This document shows positions 29,800 to 41,900 of a stretch of DNA of 64,000 nt, in pieces; position 1 is the stretch's first letter, and every line of letters begins with the position of its first letter. Position numbers and translations under genes: made by a program. The notes under the pieces are model-generated. The model saw only the letters and a program-made list of their open reading frames with translations. It was not told the DNA's origin and searched no databases. Source of the stretch: Stentor coeruleus (taxonomy: Eukaryota; Ciliophora; Heterotrichea; Heterotrichida; Stentoridae); contig MPUH01000082.1 of assembly GCA_001970955.1 (NCBI GenBank), forward strand, positions 51,029 to 115,028, read 5' to 3'.

Positions 29800-30765
29800 C
29801 TACTTTTTTTTTGATGATGGGCTTGAGGTTAATTCATAAGATCCAGGACCTGGAATCCAGTTTTTAGATAATTGATGTGCTTCAGTAAACCTCCTATCCT
29901 TATATTTTGAAATATAAGGAACACGACTTTTATGTTCAAGAATAAAACTTGTAAAAGCTTTTTCTTTATCCTTATAATGACCTACACCAGGAACAAACTT
30001 ATTCTTATTAATAATTTCTTCATTTTTCCTAACAATTTTAGCTTTGTTAAAAGGATATCTTGGAGCTGAAGTAGATAAAGATTTTTTATTAAAAGATTCT
30101 TCAAGTTCTTTTAAATACCCAGGACCGACTAGAGTTTTTTCTTCAATTTTCTGAGGTTTCTTATTATAATACTTAAAAACAGGAAGTCTTTTTTCCATTT
30201 TCATGAACGCTTTATCCCTATCTTCTAATTTTGTATAATAATGAGTTGATCCAGGGACTAATTCCGCTCTATATTCAATATCATTTAAAAAACATGTATC
30301 TTTTTCTTTGCTTAATAAAAATTACTCAAATTTTCCCATAAGGGCTTTAGTAAGAGGTTGAGATTGGCCTTTAGGAATAGGATGATAATCTCCTGGACCA
30401 GGGATTTTAGAGCTTACTTTTATTGTATTTTCAGTAATAGTTTCACGTCTGTTTTTTAAAAAATTGCCATTTGGTTTTTCCCAGTACATTTTCTGTAATT
30501 GTTCATATTTAGGAGAATATGCTGTTGGATCTGGGTCTTTAGCTCTTTTATCAATCTCATAAAATTTATCTTTTTTCTTTTCAGTTGGGATTTTATGTTC
30601 TCTTGGTGTATAAAGTGAAGTACTTGGAACTTCATATCCTTTCAAATCCCAGTTCTTTACATCACCTTTTGTGATTTTATATATCTCCTCAATTGGTAAG
30701 ATTGGTTCTGTGTTGTTTAAGTTAATTCTTGCTCTGTCTGTTTCCAACATTTTAAAACTACCCAT
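29800..30765 (-). CDS. PG-rich repeat (SHIPPO/STPG-type) ciliary protein, two exons
   Basis: Two minus-strand frames join in frame when the 15-nt intron 30311-30325 is removed, giving 316 residues. I choose the Met at 30765 (MGSFKMLETD), because extending further upstream would overlap the divergent gene at 30789. The protein consists of Pro-Gly repeats: IPGPGDYHP, VPGSTHYY, VGPGYLKEL, VPGVGHYKD and IPGPGSYEL, plus weaker ones (PDPTAYSP, VPSTSLYTP). Such repeats occur in sperm-tail and ciliary proteins that bind microtubules, so an axonemal or cortical microtubule role is likely. Confidence 0.85.
30311..30325 (-). other. 15-nt spliceosomal intron
   Basis: On the minus strand GTAATTTTTATTAAG; A at position 10; contains the in-frame TAA. 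Splicing gives MGKFD-KEKDT. Confidence 0.8.
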
Positions 30766-30788
30766 ATTTGAGATTTTCTTAGGAAATA

Positions 30789-31955
30789 ATGATGAAAAAA
30801 TCCAAGATCGAGTGTCCATACATAAACACAATAAGAAAAGATGTTTTGGATTTTGATCTTTTTTACCAATGCGCAATATGTTTATCAGAAGAAAACATAT
30901 ACTGTTGTCTTGTTTGTGGGAAGTTCTTAGAAGGTATTGGCTGTGAGTCTCATGCTTATACCCACGCTCTTGAAAACGAACACTATTTATTCATTAATAC
31001 AGAAACCCAAGAAATTTTCTGTGTTCCTGATAATTATAAAGTTATAGAAGAAGAAATCGAAGACATAAAATTCAATCTTAGACCATATTATTCACAACAA
31101 GAAATTGAAATATTAGAATCTGATATACAAAAATCACGAGCTCTTAATGGTAATACTATTATAACAGGACTTATTCCTATAAACAATCTTAAATCCTCAG
31201 TTTATGCAAATTGTGCTATTTATTTACTATTTCAAATAACAGAATTACGACATCAGATATTATTAAATTTCTATTCTGGAGTAACTAAACTTCTTGGTGA
31301 TATATGTAGGAAGATGTGGAATACTAAAAGCTTTAAAAATAATATTTGTCCTTATGAGTTTTTTAAAGAAATAGCAAGAGTTAGTAAAGGAAAATTCACT
31401 GCAGCATCGAAAAGTGACCCACAAGATTTTTTTCAATGGCTTCTTCATGTTCTTAAACTTGAAGGGTTTCTTAAGAAAACAATCACCAAAACAATCCAAG
31501 GCAAACTTGAGCAAAACTCATCTTCTAAAGCTTTCTTGTAATATCTAAACAGGCATTTCAAACTAGACCTCCCGATAAACTCACCTTTCGAAGAGTTCCG
31601 CAAGACAATATCTATTAATACAATCCTATCAACTTATCTCCAAAAACACCAAATCACTATACTTAAACCACCAAAGTACCTTTTATTGTTTTTCAAGAAA
31701 TTCCAAGATAATGGATTTTTCATAGAAAAAAGCAAATTCTCCCTTGAATACTCTTTAGAACTGCATTTTTCGAATAAAACCTACACGTTAATATCTTCAA
31801 CAACCCTCGACTCTGATTCTTCAGAAAAAACTTTTTACTTCAACACCCTTCATATAAATCAATGGTATACAATAAATGACCTTTCTGTATCTCCATTAGT
31901 TGAACAATCAGTATCAGAAAAAGAACCTTATATGCTTCTTTATAAGCAAATATAA
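30789..31955 (+). CDS. USP39: U4/U6.U5 tri-snRNP protein USP39/Sad1, two exons
   Basis: Exons 30789-31537 and 31553-31955 join across a 15-nt intron into 383 residues, shorter than human USP39 (about 565). The N-terminus is a UBP-type zinc finger: CPYINT, DFDLFYQCAICLS, CCLVCGKFLEGIG, SHAYTHALENEH and FCVPDNY. The USP-like domain follows with SSVYANCAIYLLFQ, where the usual catalytic Cys position is Val, and the C-terminus HINQWYTINDLSV ... MLLYKQI. As in other eukaryotes it should be an inactive deubiquitinase fold that stabilises the tri-snRNP for splicing. It starts 23 bases from the divergent PG-rich gene. Confidence 0.92.
31538..31552 (+). other. 15-nt spliceosomal intron
   Basis: GTAATATCTAAACAG; A at position 10; contains the in-frame TAA. 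Splicing gives KAFL-HFKLDL, which matches the USP39 continuation. Confidence 0.9.
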
Positions 31956-34900
31956 CTAGTTAATAGAATTTATAAAAAAAATATATCATTCATGCCTCTT
32001 TTTTTAGTTTTATGAATTTCCTTCTAGTTGTTTTCGATTTAGTGACGATCATTTCAATAACTTGAGTTGGTTACAAGGTTTCTTATTTCTTCTTTTTCTT
32101 TTTCAATATAATAATCCATGTTTTTACCAAGAGTTTATGCTAAAAGATAAGAAAAAAACTCCCAGCAACCAGTACTGAAGCTACTGAGAACCTGGCTAGA
32201 GATAAGATGATTAATTGGGTTATATTATTTGCACTTTATATTATTTTTTTTAGTTGAATTGATGATAAAAGCTTAAGTCATAGGCAGTAAACTCCTGCTA
32301 TACTGAAGTTAAAGTCAAATCCAAGCTGTCTTCTGATTTTGTTAAGAAGAAAAACTAATATATATTTTTTTTAAAGAAAAAGCCATTATAGTTCTATTTA
32401 ACTAAGAATTAGTAATATAATGTTGGATACTAATTACCATGCCATGATAGCTAAATGGGAGAATGAATCAAAGATACGACATAAGTAAAATGTATTTTAT
32501 GAAAATGTTATATATTATCAATATAATAAAAGGTATAAAAAAAAACTAAAAATAATTTACGAAATGAGTTTAGTTTTATGAGATCATAGCATGAGTACCT
32601 TTTACAACTGTAGACTCAGATTCTGTTATATTTATTATACCATTAGAAATAGCAATAAAGAATATTTAAATTCTAAAGATATACTTTTACTGTTTGGAAT
32701 ATACTTGCTAGTATCTTGATAGACGATAACTTTTCTCTTCAAGTATATCCATAAATGGGTATTTTTACTTGTGCTTTGCTAAATTTTACAATACATTTTT
32801 TAAAATAGGATGCTATTTAAAGGTTTATGCAAACACTATTTACAAGAACTTGAAAAATGGTTCTTATTATTCAGTAAAAAATGATTTTAAATTTAGACAT
32901 AATTCTATTTAATACATAGTTTGTCATCAGAAAATAATAGACTAAACTCTCTAACCTTGGAAAAAAAAAATAATTTGCAAAGAAACTAATATTTATCATA
33001 GAGTCCTTAAAACTCTCTGATTCCTATCAAAAATATCATTTTTTCAGAGTGATTATGGCTTCCTATACTGAAATATATCTGCTTTATCCAATATTATTAT
33101 ACTAAAAATCTTTATCTGATAATCTATCTAACTATACAATCTGAGAATCTTCTTACAATAACTCCTATAGATAATTCTTAAAATCTTGAATAAATCACTG
33201 AAATTATATTATCAATAATACTTATTTCCCTATAATTATGAAATTCTTATTAAGCTTAGCACTTGGAAAATTATCTTTTCTTTTAGTAAGTCTTAATTTT
33301 ATAAAGATCATCATTAGTATATTCAGAATCCAGAAAAATCAAAACTGTTTATTCACTTTTTTACTTTTTAAAACATTTTAAAAAAACATTATTATACTAT
33401 CTTTAGAATCTATAATATCATAAATTTCATGTTTACAAAGTGTAAAAAATTTTTTTGAGACATCATTCAAAAGTTAATTTCTTAAGTTTTCAATACTAAT
33501 TTTAAATAGATTTTTAATAAAAGTTTTAGACTTAAAATAATTAAATTTTGTTTCTGTGACTTATTGTAAGTATATAGTAATTTAAATAGTGTTCATAGTT
33601 TTTTTATGGTAAAGCTTACAACTTAAATGTAATTATCTCTTGGTCTTATAAATAACTTTATGTAATGAACTAATTCTGATAGATTTTATGCACAATCTAA
33701 ATTGTCATTTCATTTTATGATTTTCATTTGAATAATTTTTTTAATTTCATTATAAGTATTATAACGAGTTAAAATATATTTTTATTGATTCATAAATGCT
33801 TATTAATAAACTAAACACTTGATATAAATTTTAAGTACTTCAATATAATCATTGATATTTTTTCTATCTATGAATTTTTTATCTTCATATGCTTTATGAG
33901 TCTTTTGATGCTTTGGTTGTTTTCAGCTTTAAAGAATAATGATAATATTATTTTTTTAATTCTTGATTAATTTCAAAACAATAATATTTAAAAGCTCACT
34001 AATCAATATTTTTTTCTATTATTATCTCAATATGCTTCAAGTTATATTTAGATATATAAAACCAACATAGAATATAAAAAATTATCTGAAACTTTTATAA
34101 GATTTTATACTAAAACCATTAAAATCCTACAAGTTTTTATATATTTCAAAGTGCTTTATTAGTTTTTTTGTGTTTATGTAATTATCAATAATATGAAAAA
34201 TCAAACTTTAAGTGTTTTATAATATAAAAATACATGAAGGCTTTTATAAAATATTTTTCTCACTTTTTTATTGATTATAAAAGATTATTATTATGATTAT
34301 AATTTGGATATAATTTACAAAACATTATTTTTTAAAGATAGGACTGAATTTTAATAGTAATATTATAAAATATCAATCTTAATAAACCTTCACAAAAACC
34401 ATGATTGATTATATTTTACTTTTATCACTAAAAACAAGATTCAAGTAAATAAAATATTTTTCTAGCATAAGCAAAACATATATAATCTTATTTTATATTC
34501 ATATATTCAAATACAAAAACTAAAGCTTAAAAACTAAAAATTTTATAATTTGGTATAATTTACAATAAATTTCAACAAAAAATTCAGAATTTTACCAAAA
34601 CTTTCATATACACTTTTCTTAAATTATTCTAACATTTTTGAAATATATTAGATTGCCCTATGTTGAAATATTTTAAATAATACTTTATAATTTAGAAAGT
34701 TTTAAATCAAAAATCACTAAATTACATTTAATAATCATTTCAAGTTTATCCGTAGGACATCCTATTATTTTGTAAGGTTCTTTCAAAACTTAAAGACTGT
34801 ACAAATAATTACTATGCATATTTTCATTATATTTTCATATTTAATGTAAACTTTATAAGTTGTTTTCATGAATTCAATTGAAAGAAGTTGTTCCAAAGCA

Positions 34901-35741
34901 GAGACCAAGCGGAAATTTAGATTTTAATATAATTATACGGGAAATACAAAATTTACAAACTTTATGCGTTTTAATATTTTGGTATAGGATTTATAATTTT
35001 ACTTAGAGAATAAAGTTATATAATATTTCCAATTTCAATAATCTTTAAATCATCATTATGCTTTCGATTGCTTTTTCATATTTACTAAAGGCTTTAAGTT
35101 CAGGGATAGATTAAATATACCATTTTCTTTTGAAAACATGTAAAAGTCAAAGTATACCTCGAGTGAAAGAAATGCAAACCTTAGCAGGAAGAATTTTATG
35201 CATAATCAAGGTTTTTATTGTTTAAATTTTTCTTATTGATTAAAATATAAAAGAAATTTGATATTCCAATTTGCTACAATACTCTAGGACTAGAAATAAT
35301 TATAGACTTTAGGTTCTCAAATAAGATAAAAAACCAAGGACAAAGTAGGGGGAATAAAAAAGTTACATAAACACCCAAGGCTCTTTAAAAAGGTAAACTT
35401 TTACCAATAAATTTTAGCATTCCGACTTTTGGGAATTATCCTGTATGTTTGAAAGTCAGAGGGTGGAATAGAATAAAACTATAAAATACTTAAAAGGAGA
35501 TGAGCCCTTATTAAAACAAATTAGCTTTCACCATTTATATATATTATATTATATAATATAATATGTCTTATCTGAATACTATTGTAAAAGTTAATCAAAA
35601 AGTTTATTATAATATATATGTAAAAAAACTTTGAATTCAAATGAATTTTGTTGGTTGGTTTTATATAAGATTTTTTACCTTAACAGAATTACTATCCAAA
35701 GATTATTAAATGCCGTCATTAAGCAATAATAAACACTAGTT
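31956..35741. other. Long AT-rich gene-free region
   Basis: 3.8 kb with no ORF above background and no tRNA-like or spliced coding pattern recognised. Short frames near 32070-32130 (minus) look weakly coding but cannot be joined by a 15-nt intron. A TA-rich palindrome lies at about 35538-35565 upstream of the MYB gene. A less AT-rich patch at 35330-35510 contains no ORF and could hold an RNA or control element. Confidence 0.5.
35538..35565. repeat. TA-rich palindrome
   Basis: The run TATATATATTATATTATATA... is nearly self-complementary and sits about 180 bases upstream of the MYB start. It could form a cruciform or simply reflect AT-rich low complexity. Confidence 0.4.
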
Positions 35742-36569
35742 ATGGAGCTATCATCAAGATCCCCAAAACTCTGGACCAAGCAAGTAACTCATATTCAGGA
35801 GGATAAAATACTAAATGAAGCTATCAAAAAATTTGGTATTCGGAAATGGGTATTAGTATCTGAGCAGGTTTCATCTTCCCTTAGTTATATTCGGTCTCCA
35901 AAGCAGTGTCGGGAAAGATGGTCAAACTTCCTCAAAAAAATTTTAAAAAAAACTCCTTTCGATGATGACGAGATTCGAACAATATATTCAAATCAAGCAC
36001 TTATAGGGAATAAATGGTCAAAAATAGCTAAAAAGCTCCCGGGCAGAGGAGAAAACCAAATAAAAAACTTTTTTTATGCGACTGTCAGAAGGAATCTTAG
36101 ACGGTTTAATAAAGATAAACCTCAGCATGAGAGATTGAATTATTTCTCAGAAAGATTACTTGATAATCTAGAAATAAGAAATATTCTTCTTTCTGGAAAA
36201 AATATTAAAAGTAAGATAATGAAAAGCATTTTATTGTCTCCAGAGGCAAAACGTTTTATTTATAGCTTGAATGAAGATATTAAAACTCAAAAAGGTCTGG
36301 ACTGTGAAATAGAGAATGTTTCAAAAATAGGCAATGGAGAATGTTCTAATGAAAATACGCTGAGGGATGATGATAATGAAATAAAGATTATGGAGAATCA
36401 ATTTGAAATGGTTTATGACAATATGGTGGCTCAAGAATTTTTTAGAGCTCAATACTTGATGGCATTTTCAATGTTCAATTCTAATGAAAGTTTAGGAGGA
36501 CTTAGTGGAGAGTATGGAAATGATAGTTTGAATTTTTTCGATGGATCTTCTTATATTAGATATTTTTAA
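35742..36569 (+). CDS. R2R3-type MYB DNA-binding protein
   Basis: 275 residues. Two MYB repeats lie near the N-terminus: R2 at about 17-64 (EDKILNEAIKKFGIRKWVLV, then RSPKQCRERWSNFL) and R3 at about 71-122 (DDDEIRTIYSNQALIGNKW, then LPGRGENQIKNFFYATVRR). The KQCRERW and NQIKNFF recognition helices are well conserved, so sequence-specific DNA binding is expected. The rest is disordered, with no activation domain that can be recognised. It probably acts as a nuclear transcription factor. It stands isolated, with more than 600 bases free on each side. Confidence 0.92.
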   Translation: MELSSRSPKLWTKQVTHIQEDKILNEAIKKFGIRKWVLVSEQVSSSLSYIRSPKQCRERWSNFLKKILKKTPFDDDEIRTIYSNQALIGNKWSKIAKKLPGRGENQIKNFFYATVRRNLRRFNKDKPQHERLNYFSERLLDNLEIRNILLSGKNIKSKIMKSILLSPEAKRFIYSLNEDIKTQKGLDCEIENVSKIGNGECSNENTLRDDDNEIKIMENQFEMVYDNMVAQEFFRAQYLMAFSMFNSNESLGGLSGEYGNDSLNFFDGSSYIRYF

Positions 36570-37218
36570 GTAGTGGGAAAATTAAAAGAAGATTTTAATA
36601 TTCAAGGCTTTTGATATATTTTTATGTAGGAGATTTGTAGTTTATGAAGATGATTTGGTTTTTAATAAAAAGTGGAAAGTTGTATGTAAAAGTAAAAAAA
36701 TCATATGATTATTGTGTTTTTGTTATGGGTTTATGATTTGGTGAAAAGTTTGTATTGGTTTTTGTGTTTGGGTTTTAATGATTTTTATATTTTGAATTTT
36801 GTGATGATTTGTGAAGGATATATGAAAAATTTAGTTATCAGTTTAGTTTAAAATTTAGAATATGTGTGCTGATTTTTAGTGAATTTTATAAGAAAAGGAG
36901 GAATTTTCATATGATAAAGATAAATCCTTGATAATTATTATTAACTTTAAAATTTAGTACTGATTTTAACCAAATTAAATTGAGTATTCATTTTTACAAA
37001 GCTTAAAGTTCAGCAAAGCAAATTCATTTTTTTGTAATTTCTTATAACTCACCCTTTTTCCAAAATTTTATAGAGTAATTTTAATTTCATTAGTTTTTTA
37101 AGCTTTTTAATCTTTAACTTTTAGTTTTTATTTAATTTCATTAGTTTTTTAAGCTTCTTAATCTTTAACTTTTAGTTTTAAAATATAAACCAAATACCAA
37201 ACTATGAATTAATTATTC
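36570..37218. other. Convergent intergenic spacer
   Basis: Between convergent genes; T/G-rich then A/T-rich, no ORF. Ends with a two-copy tandem repeat. Confidence 0.6.
37081..37182. repeat. Two-copy tandem repeat, 51-bp period
   Basis: TTAATTTCATTAGTTTTTTA-type units at 37081-37131 and 37132-37182 are nearly identical, differing by a few bases (for example AAGCTTTTT versus AAGCTTCTT). It lies just 3' of the E2-like gene. Confidence 0.8.
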
Positions 37219-38867
37219 TTAACTATCTTTAGGGTCAAATTCTTCATTATTACCTTTTTCTTTTTCTGCTACAACATTCAAACTTTCAAAATCAATATTG
37301 ATACTACCTTCAATATTTTTATCATTCTTAACAATAATCACATCATCATCAACATCTCCTATACTAAAAATTTCATTATTCATCGGTTTTGATATAATTT
37401 CCTTTGGCTCTACTTTTAATACCCCTTCTAGATTTTTTTTCTCATCCTCTTTTTTGACAATAATCGGAACATTTTCTATCATAAGGTCATCAAAAACATT
37501 AACAATTTTAGCACCCATAGCTTTAGCCTCTCCTTCAACCTTAATTTCAATATTTTTGTCATTTTTTTCCTCGAGAATCTTAACATTTTGAACAATTTCA
37601 ACCTTTTTCTTTTCAAATTTAGGCTGAATTTCATTCTCAAGACTATCCTCAAAAACATTCACATTTTTTATATCAGCTTTATTCTCTTCCTCAACTTTCT
37701 GATGATGATTTTTTTCTGATATTTCGATTTTTTCACTTTTCACAACAGTTTCAGGCTTTTCCTCTACTTTTCTTCCTTGAAGTAAAGCTAAAACATTCTC
37801 ATTTGAAAGAAGTAAATGCATACGTTGTAAGAATAAGTCATACTGTGGATTGCTGACAGCTGCAAAATATTCTATCGCTTGTTGATATAGTTGCATAAGA
37901 CTATTAACCATTTCTACAGTCATTTTTTCTTCAAAGTTATCTTCATAAACTTCAATAGCTTGAAGAATTTCATGTATTTTCATTTTTTTAATACTCTTCC
38001 CATTAACTTCATCTTCTTTAAATGATGAGCTTATCCCATGTTTTTTTATTATAGCTCCTAATTTTTGCATATTATGACTTATAAGCTCAATCATTTCATT
38101 AGCTTGAGGTACTTTGAAATACTGAGCATACGGAGNTCATTAGCTTGAGGTACTTTGAAATACTGAGCATACGGAGGATTATCACCTATTCTTCTCCATT
38201 CAAAAGTGATTTTATCATGTTCTCTTTTAGATTTTTTAATTGCATTTAAAGATTGTAAAGTTGCCCAGCTTACCAAATAACCAATACCAGGACTTAGGTC
38301 ATTAATTTCTAATACAAGGATCATTGTATGGGTCACAACAATCATCCGTTCCTTAACTTTAGCAGTTTTTGATTCGATTTCCATACAATAGTAAGTTCCC
38401 ATAGACTCTTTTTGGCCCCAGGTTTCTAAGTAATATGGGTTGCCAAGATGAAATTTGCCAAAATCTTTATTAGGAAGATCCTGATGTATTGAGGCAAGTA
38501 TTGCTGTAAAGAAATTTGGAATCAAGCCGATTATATCTGCTGATGTTATGCTTGGAGTCCATTTTTGTTTTAAGATTTCATTGATTAGGTCCCTTCCATC
38601 TGAGATGGAAGGAGTTGAGAATATGCTTTCACATAAGAGTTTTGGAGGCTGGAATGGATATTTCCCTTCAAGATAAAGATCAAATTGGATTTCTTTGGCC
38701 TGTAGGATTTCTTTGCTATAGACTATTCTTACTATCACCCCAAATGGTGTTTGCCTTGAGTATGTCTTCACACCTACTAAGTTGGAAATCAATTTTAATT
38801 CTTCTTAGTCTTTACCTTTCTCAAATCTTTTTTGTTGGATCTCTCCAGAGTAACTTTCTGATGACAT
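37219..38867 (-). CDS. Catalytically altered E2-like (UEV) plus PH-like domain protein, two exons, split by assembly join
   Basis: ATG at 38867 (MSSESYSGEIQQKRFEK), a 15-nt intron at 38801-38815, then an E2 (UBC) fold: YFPFQ-type KYPFQPPKL, then SISDGRDLINEILKQKWTPS. Where active E2s have Cys this has Ile, so it looks like a UEV-type inactive variant. A PH-like domain follows (MGTYYCMEIESKT, RMIVVTHTMILVLEIN, GYLVSWATLQSL, KITFEWR). The frame breaks at the N at 38136, but removing the 40-bp duplicate gives VPQAN-EMIELISHNMQKLG in frame, so this is one protein of about 530 residues. The C-terminal 240 residues are acidic and Lys/Glu-rich. Function unknown. Confidence 0.8.
38096..38176. repeat. 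Contig-join artefact: 40-bp duplicate around N at 38136
   Basis: Bases 38096-38135 and 38137-38176 are identical. Collapsing them restores the reading frame of the E2-like/PH-like gene, which argues strongly that the duplication is artificial. Confidence 0.93.
38801..38815 (-). other. 15-nt spliceosomal intron
   Basis: On the minus strand GTAAAGACTAAGAAG; A at position 10; contains the in-frame TAA. Splicing gives RFEK-ELKLISNLVG. Confidence 0.8.
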
Positions 38868-38995
38868 TTTATATACAAAATGATATACATTTAAGAGAAA
38901 TCAAAAAAAATATAGCTATGATTTATGTTATCTATGATCTAACTATATATTAAAAAACTTATATCTTAAATTTTTAATAACTTATTTAAGTAAAT

Positions 38996-41900
38996 CTATT
39001 TCTTCCGGATGCTTCGTTTTTCTCTTTTAAGTTCTTTGATATTAAGATGCATACTTTCAATTTTCTCCCGAATCTGGGCAAATCCTTCTAAGAACTCAAA
39101 ATGATTTTGTTCTTGTTCTTGTTTTACTTGCTTAACTGCTTTTGCTAATTTTTTAACCCTATCAGTTCCAACAAATTTATCATGAGTACATATCTGAATA
39201 TATTGCAACCAATTACTATGACGTTTCCATGGCATCAAATATTCACCTCTTAACACAAGTTTTGAAATTTCCTTATAATCTTCAACATTCGATACTTCAA
39301 AACTTTGCTCATAATTATGTCCACATACAGCAAGAAGGGCAACAAATATTATAGCCGGGCCAACATATTCCATAAACACAGTATACATATTTTGTATATC
39401 TTCTTGATCATTAAATCTAATAATTTCTATTAAAACTTTTGATTCAGGGTTAATCTGATACCCAGCTTTAATACAAACAATAACAGCAACAGCAAATAAA
39501 ATATAGAAAATCAAAAAAAGTAAACTCAAAGACTCTTTTACAAGCTCAATTGATATTCTTACAATATGCCTGGTTCCTTTAAATAATTTGAAAAAGTAGA
39601 CTCCTTCAAAAAAAGATATAAAAACAGTTATTATAAGTGTTGTACTAAGATAAGCATTAAGTTCTGAGTCTTCCATAAGCAAAAAAGCAAAATACAAAAT
39701 CATAAAAATAGTTCTAGCAAGGTCTGTATAAGCCCAGTATGTAAAGCTACATGATAATAGCGAATAATAAATATTGAATAAAAATATAAAAGATCCAATA
39801 ACAACCATAGCATGTTGGCTAATATATCTCATTTTATCTTGATTTTCAGTTAAAGATACATAAACTAAAGCGAGAAAATATAAAATAAACAACACCCATT
39901 CGAAGTATAAAAATTTTTTGACTTGATTCCATTTGAACCCAAGAATAGTTTGTATTAATTCTGTGCTAAAAATTTCAGTTTGTTTACAGTTGATTAAACC
40001 GCTTAAAAAATCAATACTGTTTTTACTACCTGGATTTAGATACAATGGGACAATACTATGTAAAAACCGGATTTCAATTTCGTTACCTTCAAGATTCTCT
40101 TGACTTAATAAATTTTTAGGTAATAATATTTGAGAAAAAGATAATTTTGCCTTAGGGAGAATCGCTTTACTAGAACAATATTTAGGCATCAAATACGCTT
40201 TGCACATAATCAACTTATAAACTTTAGGTAAAAGGTAAGTATCCATATGGTTAAGATCTTCTATAGTACCAACATCTAATCCTCCAAAAATAAAAGGATT
40301 ATAAGCATATCTTTTCCAAGCACTTTTTATTATAATCTCAACACATTCTTTATACTTTTTTTCCAAAGCTATTGTCAAAGGATTCGACCCAATAACTGAA
40401 TTTATAAGCGAAGTACCATTTGCTATAGACTGGCCAAGGTATTCTGGGATATTAAAAAACGCATAAAAATGAAGTATGTTCATATTATAAGGTGTTATAA
40501 GCCATAAATCCATCTCTCCATCATAAGGTGGTATTTTCCCCATCATCATATCTCTAATATAAGTAAGCAAATCATAAGTTTTACCTTCATCAGGACCCCA
40601 ATATGTTGTATCAATACATGTAAAAGGGTTTTCAATCCAATTATCATTTTTCTCATTCCCTAATGCATAATAAGTTTTTTTAAGTTCATTATAACCACAT
40701 TCTGCATATCTCAAGCATTTAATATCAGTATATGACTTTTTTTCAAATATCAATGAATAGTTTTGAAGATTCCAACATTGAATTAGTTTTTTCATTCCAA
40801 CTAATAACTTATTAGATTTAGGTACTGCTAATGATAAAATAGGATCAAGTAAATCAGATATTGTGTTTAGTAAAATACCTTCTCTCCAAGCCCAGATTTT
40901 TATTGATTTATCTTGGCTTCCTGATGCTAGACGAGTTGTATCGATTCTTGCTAATGCTGTTACATGACCGATATGCCCATGAAAAGTTTGAAGAGAGTAT
41001 TTTTCTTTAATGTTCCAGATCATTATTGAATGATCAGCACTACCTGAAGCTAAGTGATTTTCATTTAATATTGCCAGGCTTAGTATGTAATCATGATGAC
41101 CTATAAGTTCGAATTCTTTTGATTTAGTTGAGCTGTCGAATATGAAAATTTTATTACTTTCTCCACCTGCTATAAGATACTCGCAGTCTTGGGTTTGGAC
41201 TACACATGTTGGTTTGAAAAGTTCTCCTTCATGGTTTTTATCACCAAAATTTATAGAACTTTCTACTTCCATTTCATTACTTTCTTTTACCCAATATGGA
41301 GTATTTACTCTTATATCAGAGTCATCACTTGCTATAAAAAGACTGAGTTTCGGGAATTTTATATGGCTAAGTCTACAATCCGAACCAAAAGTAAAAATCT
41401 GGTCTTGATTTGCTGTGACATGCATGGACTTAATCCCAGCATCATGCATTTTGATTTTAAATTCTTTTCCCTGATACTCAACACTATAAAACGCAAGATG
41501 TCCTGAATCCAAAACCGCAATTAAATACTTATTATCCATAGTCATTTTACACTCATTAGCTTGACATCCAATATTGAACTCATAAACTAAACCTAGTGTA
41601 TCTTTATCAAAAACCTTAATATTTTTTGCCATCCCTAATATAATCAAATGCCCTGATTCTGAAAAGTTTATATAAGCATCAACAATAAAATCCACAGTTT
41701 TTTCGGTTATTTTTTCAAAATCTAAAGAATACAAAACAAGTCTTCGGTCTAAAGTTCCAGCAACAACAATCCCATCAGGAGCAATATTCATACACAAAAT
41801 ATTTTTATCAGACAATAGCACCTCATAATTACCTAATTTCTCTATATCCCAACGAATAACATCACCTTTCCACAGACGAGCGTAAAGGTAGTTTTCTTCT

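Noticed and set aside
32070-32130. Possible small minus-strand gene (MDYYIEKEKEEIRNL...)
   Set aside because: A second coding-like piece lies in another frame, but no intron of 15 or 16 nt joins them.
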